Counted from the stretch's first letter, positions 47,507-59,772 are shown. The stretch is 64,000 bases of DNA from Blastomussa wellsi (GCA_947652115.1 OX393569.1:14505407-14569406); one strand, 5' to 3'. The notes: a model not told the origin generated them from the letters alone. Translations and numbers: made by a program.

Positions 47507-48504
47507 CTACTGTAGAAAAGGGGTATTATTATACGCCGAAGATGGAGGACAGACGGACAGACATTTCCTAATTCTACCCTGCGTCTGGGAAAACTCGCAT
47601 TTAAAAAAAGGAACTGTACTTCACACTACCCTTTTACTTTGGAGTTCTATAATATAAGCATCTCGTGATTGAGAAAAGCTACAATAGTAATGAGGGTTGG
47701 GACCTGTACATGATCTGTGGAGGAAACTCTTATAGTCGGTGTGACCATTCAAATGTAAGCCATTGAGCAGTACGATCATGTGTTATTTTTTCCTTTCGTC
47801 AAGTTTCGCAAAAAGAAACTCCAGTTGTTGAAATTCTTTTTAGTTGGAGGGTTAACTCTCGAATGGCATCTTTTGGGAATACTTACAGACTTTCTACGAC
47901 AGAACTTGCCCTCTCCTCTCTTAGATTTACAGACGCCCCGGTAGAGCGACTTGGTTATTGCACAGCATTTTCCTTTCTCGCAGTCGCTGTCGTTCTTGCA
48001 CTGAAAAGCAAATAAAAAGGGCCTCGCTTAGGAGTTCTTTGAAGCGATATTCGGCCGGGATATCTCCAGTATATCTTCAAACAACATTTGGTCTTCACTC
48101 TTTCCGTCATCTGGCCTCCAATGCATGGAACAAACTACTCTGAAGGCTGACACCCTTTCTATGTTTAAACAAACTCAAACAATTTAAGAATTTAGTCACG
48201 TGAGTGAAAAAGCTCTTTAGATCTAGAAAGCTTCCGTTTTAAAATAGGTTAACCTTTTTCCATTGTTGAGAAAAGATGAACACAGTTCAAAAACTCTTAT
48301 TAAAAAGACCAAGAAATCAAAACAACGTAAATTAAGGATTAAAAGGCTTCGGTTGACGTGGCTTTAAAGAGAAAAAAGACTTACCCATTTAAAGAAAAGG
48401 CGCTTGTCATCTCCTTGTTCGTCTTCCAAAAGTTTGTCCTCTTCAAACGACTGAGCCACGAAGGCGAGCGCCAAGCAAAGCCCCAAACACAACGCGATTT
48501 TCAT
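47507..48504 (-). CDS. Small secreted cysteine-rich peptide precursor (3 exons)
   Basis: Exons 48385-48504, 47887-48000 and 47507-47584, all phase 0 with GTAAGT donors at the first two; 103 codons before TAG. Exon 1 encodes a clear signal peptide (MKIALCLGLCLALAFVAQS) and an acidic propeptide ending in a dibasic KR. Exons 2 and 3 carry eight cysteines spaced C-x5-C-x4-CC-x10-C-x8-C in exon 2, then C-x3-C in exon 3. The first six have the spacing of the prokineticin/colipase-like fold, which includes both signalling ligands and venom peptides. Function is undecided: ligand, defence peptide or venom component are all possible. Exon 3 is the least certain part. A truncated copy of exon 1 lies just upstream at 48845-48900. 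Confidence 0.65.
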
Positions 48505-48844
48505 GTTGCTCCTTCTGCAGTTCACAAATTCTCAATGCACTGCTAGGCTTTACTTATAATCGAAATAAAAAGCTGAACTCACAAGAAGCATAAGGACGTA
48601 AACACAAAGTCAACAAGGTTTCGATGGCGCCGAAAAACAATTAAGGTGAGAAAACAGAGGAGCGTCAAAACCGCCTCAAGAAAGGTCCAAACGTCGCTTA
48701 ATTGATACTTAACGCAGAAACATCAGTCAAAGCTATAAAGATGAAAACAAATATAATAAAAGCAACCTGAGAGTAAATCTGACCATGTCAAGTAGTGAGA
48801 CAAGCTTTTTAATTCATTAATGAAAAAGATTAATTGATTAATTG

Positions 48845-49118
48845 ATTGAGCCACGAAGGCGAAAGCCAAGCAAAGCCCCAAACACAACGCGATTTTCATG
48901 TTGCTCCTTCTGCTTCACGAATTCTCTAGGCACTGCATGCTAGATCGTTGAAGGCTTTACTTAATCGAAATAAAAAGCTGAGCTCATAAGAAGCTTATAG
49001 ACGTAAACACAAAGTCAAAGATGAAAGCAAATATAATAAAAGCAACCTGAGATTAAATCTCACCTTATCAAGGACTGGCATGAGACCAGTTTTTTAATTC
49101 ATTAATGAAAAAGGTTAA
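48845..49118 (-). pseudogene. Partial tandem duplicate of the cysteine-rich peptide gene (5' UTR and signal-peptide part)
   Basis: 48845-48900 repeats the start codon and the first 19 codons of exon 1 with a few substitutions. It then runs into unrelated AT-rich sequence, so the propeptide and mature parts are missing. The upstream flank (TAATCGAAATAAAAAGCTGA, GACGTAAACACAAAGTCAA, AATATAATAAAAGCAACCTGAGA) matches the flank of the intact exon at 48550-48840. The unit ends at TTTTTTAATTCATTAATGAA in both copies, which marks the duplication junction. Confidence 0.75.
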
Positions 49119-49696
49119 ATGTCTCAAACTGTTATTTTATTCCTTGCCTAGTTGCTTTATCAACATTTTGCGGTTTGGTAACTCCCAGAACTTTCATTCT
49201 CAAACATCGCTTTTCTATCACAATGATGATAAATCGTCAACAGGTTTGCTTTGCAGAAGTTTTTCTCCAATTTTTGTTACAGTTATGATTAATTGGTAAC
49301 AGGAATCAGGAATTAATTCGTGCCGTCCAATTCTGTCTGTAAATCGGACTCCCGCTACGCGGTTGTCTTATTTTGTTGATCACCCGTATGATTTCAGACC
49401 AAATTGGACTCCACTCAGTCTATTACCATTACTTATAATATAGATAGGATCCTGCGCGCGCTCTGATTGGTCAAAAATCCATGTTTTAACAGAGTATAAA
49501 CACAGAAAAAGCTTGTTTTATTGTTTTTCGCCAGCTTTACTCTAGTAAAAATTCACAAGAGATGGTGGGGAACATTTTCTATGAAGAAATTCCCGAAAAA
49601 TTCATAGCCAATTGCAGAAATTGTTGAAAAAGCTTCTTAGTTCGAGAGGATTCTTTATTTGTTATAAAATAAAAAAGCCTTGTATCAGTTGATCAC

Positions 49697-49845
49697 TAGA
49701 CCACGAGCAGTCCCTTTTTTCTTAGTCCGTCGAGTGCATAGCGAAAACATGCGCCTCGCTGCGTGGGCGCGTCTCCCAGGTTTCGCGCGGCCATGTTTTC
49801 GCTCCGCACTCGACGGACTAAGAAAAAAGGGACTGCTCGTAGTCC
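49697..49845. mobile_element. Foldback element with 10-bp target-site duplication
   Basis: 149 bp with arms around CGAGCAGTCCCTTTTTTCTT and AAGAAAAAAGGGACTGCTCG. It is flanked on both sides by AGTTGATCAC (49687-49696 and 49846-49855), the expected footprint of a DNA-transposon insertion. Confidence 0.85.
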
Positions 49846-50910
49846 AGTTGATCACACAAATCAAACCATACCATTCATAAGTTGTTTACAGATTTTTAAC
49901 AAACCTTTTACCAGTTTGTTTAATTAATTAATGCTTTGCCAATTATACCATTCATAAGTTATTTACAGATCTTTACCTTTTATCGGTTTGTTTAATGCTT
50001 TACAAATCTTTTAAAAGAAAAAAAAAAACAAGGAGCTGCAGCAGCTTGGGGGTTCCCATGTACTCGCTTACTCCACTTTGATGATCAAGGAATCAAACTA
50101 ATGCTCCTCAACCTGCGTTCATTTGTAAACTTGCGAGCCCGTTTGGCCACTCAGCGCTAGTCTGTACGCAATTTCAACTCGCAACTCCATTTGGCCGGGT
50201 CTTTAAAGTAGCTACGTCACGATATTTGGGGTCATTTTTTGCGACGAACCAAATTTACTCTTAAAAAATGTAGAAAACCTAACACTAACAGTTTACTGCA
50301 TGACGAAGAAAAACAGTAAAGAGATGATAATAAACCAAAAAGGAACAAGGATGGTCAAGGTTGGTCAAGGATTGAGATAGATTACGAATGACAGATTTGA
50401 AAAACTTAATTTTTCAAAATGCACAAAACGTGACGTAGCTCCCTTTATGACTTTAATTTAGGGTTTAGTGTTCAATTCAAAGTACTTCCTTGGTTCAAGC
50501 AGGCAATGATAACTGGAGAAATGAACGCGTCTAAAAAGGAAAAGGATTGTTACAAGTTTGGAACGTCCGGCTTCCAAACTGACTCTTGACGGCGTCAAAA
50601 TATATTTTATAAGCCAACTTTTAAAGCTAGTTTTCTCATGGCATGAGCAATGCACAAGCATCAGTACAAGCATGAAGCGTCCACCTTCCCTGCGAATACT
50701 GCAGTTCATTGTCACAATGAAAGTGTCCCGAAGTCCCGTTCCTCGGGTCTGTTAACAGCATCCGGGAATGTCGCTCGCGCGCGCTGATGACCCTCGGGTC
50801 ATTATTGTGACCAAATTTTGCATTACAATAAAATACAAGGCTTTTGTGTTAATATATTGCCATGGACGCCTCGAGTAGCAACGAATGGATGAAAAATCAA
50901 GTGTACAAAA

Positions 50911-51644
50911 ATGCCAACACAGACTAAGAAATCAGTTTCAGCAACACCAACAGACAGATCAACCAAACCACAAAGGAAAAAGAAAAAGGAATCGGGCAGA
51001 AACAGTAGGAATTTAAGCGGTAAAACACTCGCTTCGGGAGCTGATAGCTCAAGTGAAGGTTTGTTGTGTCGATGCTGTTTGTTTATTCTTAAACTGAAAA
51101 GAAAGATCATTGAGTTGAATGTTCTTATTTGAAAGGGATTCGCACTTTTCGAATGCTGAACGAGCGATCTGTCCAAATATCTCGTGCGGACTTATTGTCT
51201 TTTTCGGCAGGAACCCAACGAAAGTCAAGGACGAAGTCGCGATCAGACACATACACCAACACAGAGAAAAATGTTATAAGCGTAAGCTCCAAATCTTGTT
51301 CAGCAAACACGGAAAACACTTCCTCCAGTAGCTGGCGAACAAGCAGCTCGGATGGCCGAAGTACAAGCAGTAGTGGAGAAAACTTCGGCCCAGCAACAAG
51401 TTGTACAAATTCAACTTCGTCGGACGAAACGTGCGCGCGTAAAAGCGCAGTGAACACTTTGGCTATAACAACATCGAAGAGTCTGACTCAAATAAACGAG
51501 ACTTTGCGATGGGACTTTACAGAATGCGACGATCCAGACGAGGAAGAGGAAAGGTTAAGATTATATAAATTACACAGGAGGAAAAGGTACATGGATTTCT
51601 TGCACAAAAGGACTGGTGAACCTCAAGGCGGTTTCTATGCGTAA
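50911..51644 (+). CDS. LIAT1-like protein (2 exons, 193 aa)
   Basis: Exon 1 50911-51058 (donor GAAG/GTTTGT), exon 2 51211-51644 (acceptor TTTTTCGGCAG), phase 1, stop TAA. Residues 20-31 are a Lys-rich stretch (KPQRKKKKESGR). The middle is a long Ser/Thr-rich low-complexity region. The C-terminus, ETLRWDFTECDDPDEEEERL followed by RLYKLHRRKRYMDFLHKR, resembles the conserved C-terminal block of LIAT1, the ligand of the arginyltransferase ATE1: a NESLRW-type start, an acidic E-rich turn, then an RIYKxNRRKRY-type basic helix. Lys-rich N-terminus, size and C-terminal block all fit. The name rests on memory of that block. An overlapping out-of-frame ATG at 50862 opens a 21-codon upstream frame. Confidence 0.6.
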
Positions 51645-53101
51645 ACTGGCTGCATGTGTCAACTCTTTTGGCGTAACAAATCAGTGAATCTATTTATAGT
51701 ACATTTGTATATTTCACTGAAAGACGGGCACTTATCTCAATGAGGGATGTCCAAAGATAGGTTGATAACATATTTTAAATGTCTCGTCGACTTTTTCAAT
51801 AGTTAGCCTCATAATTTGCTCAAGGATCTTTTCAAAATATATTAACAAATATCCGAGAAAACAATTAGATCCGTTAATAAGCCTTCAAGAACATGATATG
51901 GTCACTCGAGAGGTAACTTTGATACTGTGTACATAAAAAGGGTGCAAAAAACATCTGTTTTCTTCAGCGAAGGTGATTTTGACAGTTATATTTCTCTTAG
52001 CACTAGCTTGGTGTACTCGATTTAAATAACTCGTTTCTGGATTGACGACAATCGAAATCGAGGGATTATTGCGGATTCCAGATACTGGTTTATTAGCATG
52101 CGCCAAACGAACCCTTATGTGTTGTACCGCTGGGTTATTCATAATTTCACAGGAGTGGGTGAAAACCCACTTTGTTGACCCAAATTTGTAAATATGTGAA
52201 TATGTTGGAATCGTAAGAGATGCGGATTGAGTAAGAGTTTAGAGCAGAGCTATAATTAATATATTTGAAGTAGATATGACTGTAGTTAAAGAGTGATTTG
52301 AATAACAAAAGGAAAAAAGTGACCATTGTGCTTGGCGTTTTGTCGTATGTCTACCCTGGTAAACCGAATACAACGAATTTAACGCATTTCCATTGTCTGG
52401 CGATTAATCTTTAAAAATTGTTCCTCAGCGAGCGAAAACTGAGGTAAAATCCGGGGAAAAAACTCTTCGTTAGTCGGGTTTGTATCATGGGATGCTCAAG
52501 TTAACGTTATTCCTTGTGTTCGACTTGAATAGAGCGATTTAAAGTGAACATTTCGTAGCAGCTGCCTGGCTTTTTATTTTTTTGCTAAAAATGAGAAAAC
52601 GTCAAATGTGAATGTATAAAATTTACAGTCAAAAATACATTTTCCGAACAAAATGACAAATTACAACATGGACATTTTTAATTGTCCCTTTTTAATTGAT
52701 ACAGGTAATGAGCGGTTAGAAAAATAATAAATCAAACTCCATTCATTTTCAATTAATTTGTGGTGCGTAATTTTTGTAAAACCTTGTGTTATTATTGACA
52801 CGTTGTTTTTGCCGAAGCAAGCGTCTTCAGCTCAACCAATCAGGGCCTAATAATCGAGAATAAGAGGGTTTATTTGTAATACTTGGAGTACCTCTCTCAT
52901 ATAAAGCGATTGATAATCTGTCATTTTCATCGAATGTCGTCACAACGTGTGAAAGAAACACACTCGTCTCCATTAGAGAGCAAAATAAATAAAACATCGA
53001 AAATTTGCGATTGGCAAGTTCGACGTTTGCAAGTGCTGCCCAGCTGGGCTTAATATTTACGCTCCAAGTTCCGTTTTCTAGCAAGTTGTATTTTGGAGTT
53101 G
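51645..53101. other. Intergenic, nothing recognised
   Basis: AT-rich, with the 3' flank of the LIAT1-like gene at its start. No coding exon or repeat family that I can support. Confidence 0.5.
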
Positions 53102-53614
53102 ATGTGGCTCGACGAAAAACTGAATGAACTGAGAACAAAAATGCACAGACACAGGTTGGGAAAAAACGGATTTTATCATTCTCGCGAGAACAGATTACCA
53201 AACCGAGTGAAAAAAGACGAAGTAAAACTTGTTCCGGAGTTATATTCGGATGGGATTTGCCTGTATACCGTTGGGCCTTCGCAAGTTTATTCGTACCAAT
53301 ACAGTATTAGAACAACATCGACAAAGAGTTACGTCTGCGAGATATTTTTCTACCCTAAAGTGGTGAAGAGAAAATATATCTCTGTTGTGGTTCACTACCC
53401 CGCCAGGAACAATGAAAAACCGCGTACAATCTACAAAGACGTCGTATGTTTTGTACCGCACTGCTTGGAACATTATCAGTCGAAAAAGATTGTCAAAGAG
53501 CCAAAACTGGAAGAGGTTTTCAAAGCAGGACTTTACCATCAAGCGAAGAAACAGATACGGGAATATTCTACGTCAGTACAGATGGTACCCAAAGCGATTG
53601 ATACAGTTCGATAG
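53102..53614 (+). CDS. Unidentified basic protein ORF (170 aa)
   Basis: Start at the first in-frame ATG (53102); stop TAG at 53612-53614. A single uninterrupted frame, Lys/Arg/Tyr-rich, with no signal peptide, transmembrane segment or cysteine motif. The centre reads like alternating beta strands (LYTVGPSQVYSYQYSIRTTS, CEIFFYPKVVKRKYISVVVH). The C-terminal third is a charged helical stretch. I recognise no family. An acceptor-like TTTTCTAG ends at 53080, so it could also be the last exon of a spliced gene. Confidence 0.45.
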   Translation: MWLDEKLNELRTKMHRHRLGKNGFYHSRENRLPNRVKKDEVKLVPELYSDGICLYTVGPSQVYSYQYSIRTTSTKSYVCEIFFYPKVVKRKYISVVVHYPARNNEKPRTIYKDVVCFVPHCLEHYQSKKIVKEPKLEEVFKAGLYHQAKKQIREYSTSVQMVPKAIDTVR

Positions 53615-55974
53615 AAATTTTATTTTATCATTTTTTTTAATGCACATCGACTGAATAATTGGTTTTCTTAATGGAAATCGTCCGCGATGTTTTTAAGGTC
53701 TTACCAGTTTTATGCATTAAAGATTAATCTTTCGCTGCAAGAAATAAAAACGCGCACCATTCAAGTCGAAGATTACGATTTTAGAAACATTCTAGACTAG
53801 CTCAAAATGGTAGCTAGCGAACGATGATCGGGTTAAATCTAAAAACAGCGACAAAATATTTACACGCCATACTATTTACTCTAGAATCATAAAACAGTTT
53901 ATTGCTAAGGTACTGGATCGAAGCTAGCGACCTATTCATTTCTTTTAGTTTTTAGGTTTAATCTGTTAATTTTGAAATTAAAACGGTTCTGGAAACGATG
54001 AATTTCTTTTATTTATGCGTTGTACATATCGTTTTCATAGGTATAGTTCGTGTTATAAAAATAATCGCTTTGTTGAAAGATAGCACAAATAAAATTGGCC
54101 ATGGTGATCTTGCGGGTCATTTGCATTCATCTTTAAACATGTCTACGCGAACGTTTTCAAAATTACACCCAACACTTAGCACGATCGCGCAAGGAATGGA
54201 CGGTTTGAAATAACTGATTTCTGTATAAACCTAATTTCGCATATTACACTGAAAAAGGTTTAAATTCGAGAGACAAAGCGGAAGACTTTATAAACACCTG
54301 CCCTACTCGTCGAACAATGAGCCAAATTTCATGGCCTGTAGTTATTTTTTGCTCCAATCAGATTTCATACATTTTATGCTTTACTACTTTTTTGGACAAC
54401 CAGTTTTAAGATTTAAAGGTTCACAGTGAGCTGGCTTTTTGGAAACGAATAAAAGAAAAAGGCACATAAAAAACAACAACACAAAAGCTGCTTTCCTCAA
54501 AAATTCGTTTGCGGTATCGTGTAATTTTCCTGCAAAATTGTAAGAGAAACCATCGGTTAACGTTTGCGGATGTCTTTAAAGGGACACTATCACGCCTGAT
54601 ATATCATATTTTTATAAGCATGGCCTGTAGCTTGCTGTAATCGTGCTTTATTGTCTTGCAATGGAAGGAGAAAAATGCTAAAGTGGTGAAAGCAAAGAAA
54701 TATCAACTAAGAAGAAAAAAATAACCATTAAAAGATTCAAAACTTCACCAGAATTTCAGGTTTGACATCCTGTCCAGAAATCAATTTTTATGAATTGCAA
54801 TCCACTTCCATCCTTGTAATCCTGCACTACTTCCCCAAAATACCTGTTCTATCTTGTTCTGTGGAATCTTTTTATCAAATTTATTCGTGTATTTGGCGGC
54901 AATTGGCGCAATAATATGGAAATTAGAACATAAAAACTTCTATAATCAGGCGTGACAGTGTCCCTTTCAATAGTTAAATCTTCCTATGTGTAATCCTTGG
55001 GGAGGGTGGGGAGGGGTGATAAGGGTTTCTTTCCCTCCCACATGACCCAACATGACTGGTTCATTTATTTTAATATTTTTATCCTTCTTCGTTTTTCATG
55101 TGGATATCTACAGATCATCAATAACTATGTTACACAAGCTCTTTATTGCAAAGTACTTAGCCTTCTAAAAAAGACTTCAAAGTTATTTTCTTGTTTACGA
55201 TAAGCAAGATTTCCTTCAAGAACATTACTTTTCAGCGCAGCTAACCAGGAAACATTTCTTTCCGAAAAAGCAATTCGTCCTTTATGATAAAATAGCATGA
55301 TCTCCGTTTAGTTGGCGGAAAATACATTAACTTTTAATTTATTTAGCATCTAAGAAGTCTCTTGGCACGCGCATGTGTCGTGATGAGAATACATTCTTTT
55401 AAAAATGCCCGTATGGCAGTGCTGTTTGCTACAAAATTGGCTATTATATAAGCACAACACTGTACAACATCTTTCGTAGCTTCCTTTGTAAAAGTCTGCA
55501 GAACACAGTTACGTCCCTGATATCAAACATCAGCGCATTTATAATCTACACGTCTGCCTGACTATTTTGTAATACAGCGGCTAGAAAACAGGCAAAAATA
55601 GACATAATGCCGAGAATGGATGTACTGCTTCGTCTATTGGTCCCAAACAAAATCAATTTGTTTTCAGAACACTTTCACAAGTCAAAACAAATTACAAAAG
55701 ATGTTCTCAAAGAAGACACGCTTGTTTAAAACTTCTAAACAAAGATACGCATTCATCTGGACGGTTTGTACAACAAAGGTGCAGCAGTCTAGGAGTGAAA
55801 TCACGTGTCAGCTTTGACCACCCCACTCTACGCTGGACGCAGGTCCGACTACACTTCTTCCACCAAACCCACCGCCAACAAGGATAGTCAAGGCAGACTT
55901 CAAACGGCAGGAGTTGCAGCATGGAAGGCAATCCCATCTTGGACACAAGGATGGATCCAAAGAATGTCACTTGG
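53615..55974. other. Intergenic with one TIR element
   Basis: Holds the TIR element at 54578-54967. A 71-codon plus-strand frame at 53998-54213 with a hydrophobic N-terminus (MNFFYLCVVHIVFIGIV) is the only other open segment of note, and I do not support it as a gene. Confidence 0.5.
54578..54967. mobile_element. Non-autonomous TIR element (390 bp)
   Basis: Terminal inverted repeats of about 22 bp: AAAGGGACACTATCACGCCT at the left, and the minus reading AAAGGGACACTGTCACGCCT at the right. No ORF. Interior blocks recur at 37190-37555 inverted. Confidence 0.8.
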
Positions 55975-58900
55975 TCACGAGTTAACAGCAATGTTGGAAT
56001 CTTTAAGATAGTCCGCTATGGCGTCCAGAATCTCCAACAGCAAGTCTCGGCTCAGTCGCCTGAGGTTTGGAGATTTCGCGACCTTCAGTGGAAGGGAGAG
56101 AAAAAGAAACGAGTCACTCCTTCATCCGCCTTCGCAAGAGAAACGAGATTCGAGCCAAAAACGTCAATACTAATGACGTGGTTGTTGCTTAGTTACAAAT
56201 TTTGGCGCGTAAGTGACAACCAATGAGACACTTCATGGATTTCTGTAGAGTTACGTCATCCGCCTGCAACGGGTTGAATCTCAAAACGTTTTCGCGCGAG
56301 GAAAGAAGAGCGCGCATAAAGAGAAGTATGTTTTCTATTACTACTTTTCCAGTGGGTTCCACTTTGTTGATTGCGTTTTAGTTATTGCAATTCCAGCCTT
56401 ATCATAAGATGGCGGATTGAATCTGCAGTTCACCAAGCCTTGGAAATGATCGAGCTCGACTCTGAAACTAACTGTACACAAAGGTATACTATACCTTAAG
56501 TACTTACCTTCACAAAATGGCCGACAACAAGGTCCAGGGCGTGTTTCTTCATGTCAGAGGCTCCAATCCTATGAGCAGCCTCGAGAATCTGGCAAAATAA
56601 GTAAAAAAAGTTATGTCTACAGCTAAGACTCTTTTGCTGCTTTGCGCTTAGCCCGCGGGTCCCTGTGTTGCAGACAAACTAAGTTCATCGCAACCCAGGT
56701 GACATTGTGCTAAGGTCGTTTTTCTTAATACTGAAGGAAAAGAGTAATATATATTTTCTCACCTCGACCACATTTTCAAATGACACGTTCATTTCCAGGT
56801 TCTGTTTGCAGAAAGCCTTCAGCAGAGATACAAAAACATTTTTACCAGTGGACACACTAAGGTAATGAAATATGAAACACTGCACACATAAAAAAGTCCA
56901 ACACAGAATTACAGACCTGAAGTCGGTTGTTTGTAAAGCCAAAGAAATAAGGAGCAGACAACAGATATCTTGTGAACATAGGTTAGGGAAAACACTGGAA
57001 CATTCTTAGCTTTGAAGCACGAAGCGACTAAAAGTATTTCTACTCCCCCCTGGATGGGATACTAGTCCATCGCATAGTTACCCTACAGCATTAAATTTGC
57101 CGATACATGTATCATTTTTACACCTGGGTGGAGAGAGGCACTGTAAGAGTAAAGTGTCCTTCCCAAGAACGCAACGCAGTGTCCCGGCCAGGGCTCGAAC
57201 CCGATCGAGAGTCCAGCTCTCTGACTATTGGGCCACCGCGCCTCGCATATTTGGCATGGGCACGGCGTTCTGCAAACTAAACAGTTTCAAATTTTCATGA
57301 CCTTAGAAAAACCTTTCGCCAGATATCGATCGTTCATAGACTGAATATTAATTTCAGAAAAAGTAAAGTTTACGGGAAATACTTTACTCCATGTTTGGCT
57401 CGACTATAGCGTAAAAACTACATGTTTTATGTTGTTTTAAAGTTTAGGATACAGTGAATCTTCTGGAGGCATAGACACGTCGCCATGATAAATATAATGA
57501 AGAAGGGAGTTGAAAGCTTCGCGCGAAGGAACCGTCTCACCAATTGTGATCTAGTGATGAAAAAGGAAACAACGATTACATGCAGAACGAGCTCACATCC
57601 TTTGTAAACTAAAAGTAACTAACTTTTATTACGGTGAATTGTTAAAAACGTAAAGTAAACGATATACAGCTTTTTACTAACCGTGACAGTGTTGTTCTCT
57701 GGCATAAATGATCGAAACATTGCCTCAAAGTAACTGCACAGAAAAGAAACATGTCAGGTTTAGGTAATTGCCCGAGATATATCATCATAGTCTGTTCACA
57801 TACGCTCAATTTTCTCTAAAGTTTGTCCAGAGCGCGGGAGATTTAAACGAGTGCGAACGCGAGGAGGTGGGGTGGGTAGCTAGAAAACGAAACAAAGAAA
57901 CGTCTCTCGACAGACCAATATCAGATCACAACAAGCAGGTGTCTAGTAGTAACGCGTTGGTTATTGACGTCCCATATGTTAGTTTTGAGAATTTAGTGGT
58001 ACATCATGCCCTAAATGATAGTCTTCTCTGTTCTTGATACCTGTCTATTTGACAATAGTATGTCATGGTAAGGGGAAATTCAATTTTGATCGGCCTACCT
58101 GCACCTAGAAGCCAGAACCACCTAGAAGAATATAAGAGAAGAAAATTTAGCCAATCGATTCGTAACTCATTTACAACAGTGAATGAAATAAAAATCAAGG
58201 AGACACCATGCTTATAGCGTGTGTCTTACAAACCAACATCTCTATACTCCTCGCTAAAATGTCGCTAGTATTCTCCGCATCCGATACTTAGTCATAAATT
58301 ATTCGGACCGAATAACTACCTTAACTCCTTCTCTTTAAGAAAAGTACGGGTAAAGTAAAATTCAGAGATGCTAGTCTCGATGTTCGGGAAATGGTATTCG
58401 GGAACGGCGGAAATCGAGCCTAATCAGACTGCGGAATGAACATTATTGTGACAACGGCCCTGACAACCATAACTGCGGCTACCTACTTTGTGCGCTCCGA
58501 TTGGCTCTCCGTCCACTATTAGCGTGATGTCATGAAAGTCCTGGCCGCGCGCGGCCTGGAGAAAGTCCAACATGTCTTGCTGCAATGTCTTCTCTACAAA
58601 GGACACGAATGTACAGAGAGGATGAGAGGATGGCAGCCCGTCAGTTCAACTCAAAAGATGATTTACAATTATTTACCTGGATGCGTCGACCTACAATGAT
58701 TGTCTCCTGGAATATGAACACTCGCCTGGAAAACCAATAGATCATATATTTAGCTCTTATTAACCGAGCGGGAGGTCTGTATGGGAGAATCTTGACCGAG
58801 GTCGTGAGTACAGACCGAACGCAAGAAACTCAGTAAGTTGCCCTGTTCCCCTTCTTGGTTCAAAATTTGCCTTAAAATACAGTTTTAGATTAGCGAGATC

Positions 58901-59727
58901 GTTGCCTCCGTCCATGGAACTTAATATGGAACTGCGCCTACTTGGCTAGATATGCATGGTATGCTGTTCCCAGGCCTTCCAGTAAAAACGCCAATGCTTT
59001 GCATTGACAACACGTTATCGAGCACTGTAATTTGACGCCTAACCTCACACCAGTTTTGTCCAATCAAAATGCTGACTTCAATTCAATTCAATTCTTTATT
59101 CACACTATCGAAGGCATTAATACACTATGTATATCATAAACAAGAAAAAAGAAGAATGAAATTAGGCCATAATGTAAGCAGTAAATACCGGTAAGTGTGC
59201 GACGTCCAAAGGAGCAGAGATTTCTAGTTGGACGCCGCCATTGCTAAGTAAATAAATAATGGCAGACTTGGTCGGACACTTGTCCTCTCACGGGAGATAA
59301 ATTATTTGCAGCCGTGCTGGTGATTGCAAAAATAACTGACTGCAAGACCATTGAACTTCTCACCTGTGGAACTTGCCGTCTTCTGATGATCTCCACCATG
59401 AGTCTCTGTGGCACAGACTCAAAATTCTTGCTCATGATGATGTTGTTGTAGTTTGCTTCACGAACAATGAAGCGAAGGCAAAAATCCTGAAAGAAAGGAC
59501 ACAAACAAAGGTTTCATACTCAGTTCGAAAAACCAATATCGAGGATATTTGTCGTGCTGTCTTGAAAATTCGCCAGCTTGGAAAGTCTGCGAGCAGTCAG
59601 TTTTTGTTCGATGAAGCAGCTCTCGCGAGGTCTCACATGAATGGCTCGATACCCTGCCTGAAAAAAATAAAACAAACAACAGGAACAATGCCCCTAGCCC
59701 CTAAAACAATAGCAACTACTACACTAG

Positions 59728-59772
<45 letters not shown>

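Noticed and set aside
53998..54213. 71-codon plus frame with a hydrophobic start
   Set aside because: Short, in AT-rich DNA, no homologue recognised and no splice context.
55707..55991. 94-codon minus frame overlapping the LZTR1 3' end
   Set aside because: It runs antisense of the conserved frame register at 55975-56082 and extends through non-coding sequence below the LZTR1 stop.
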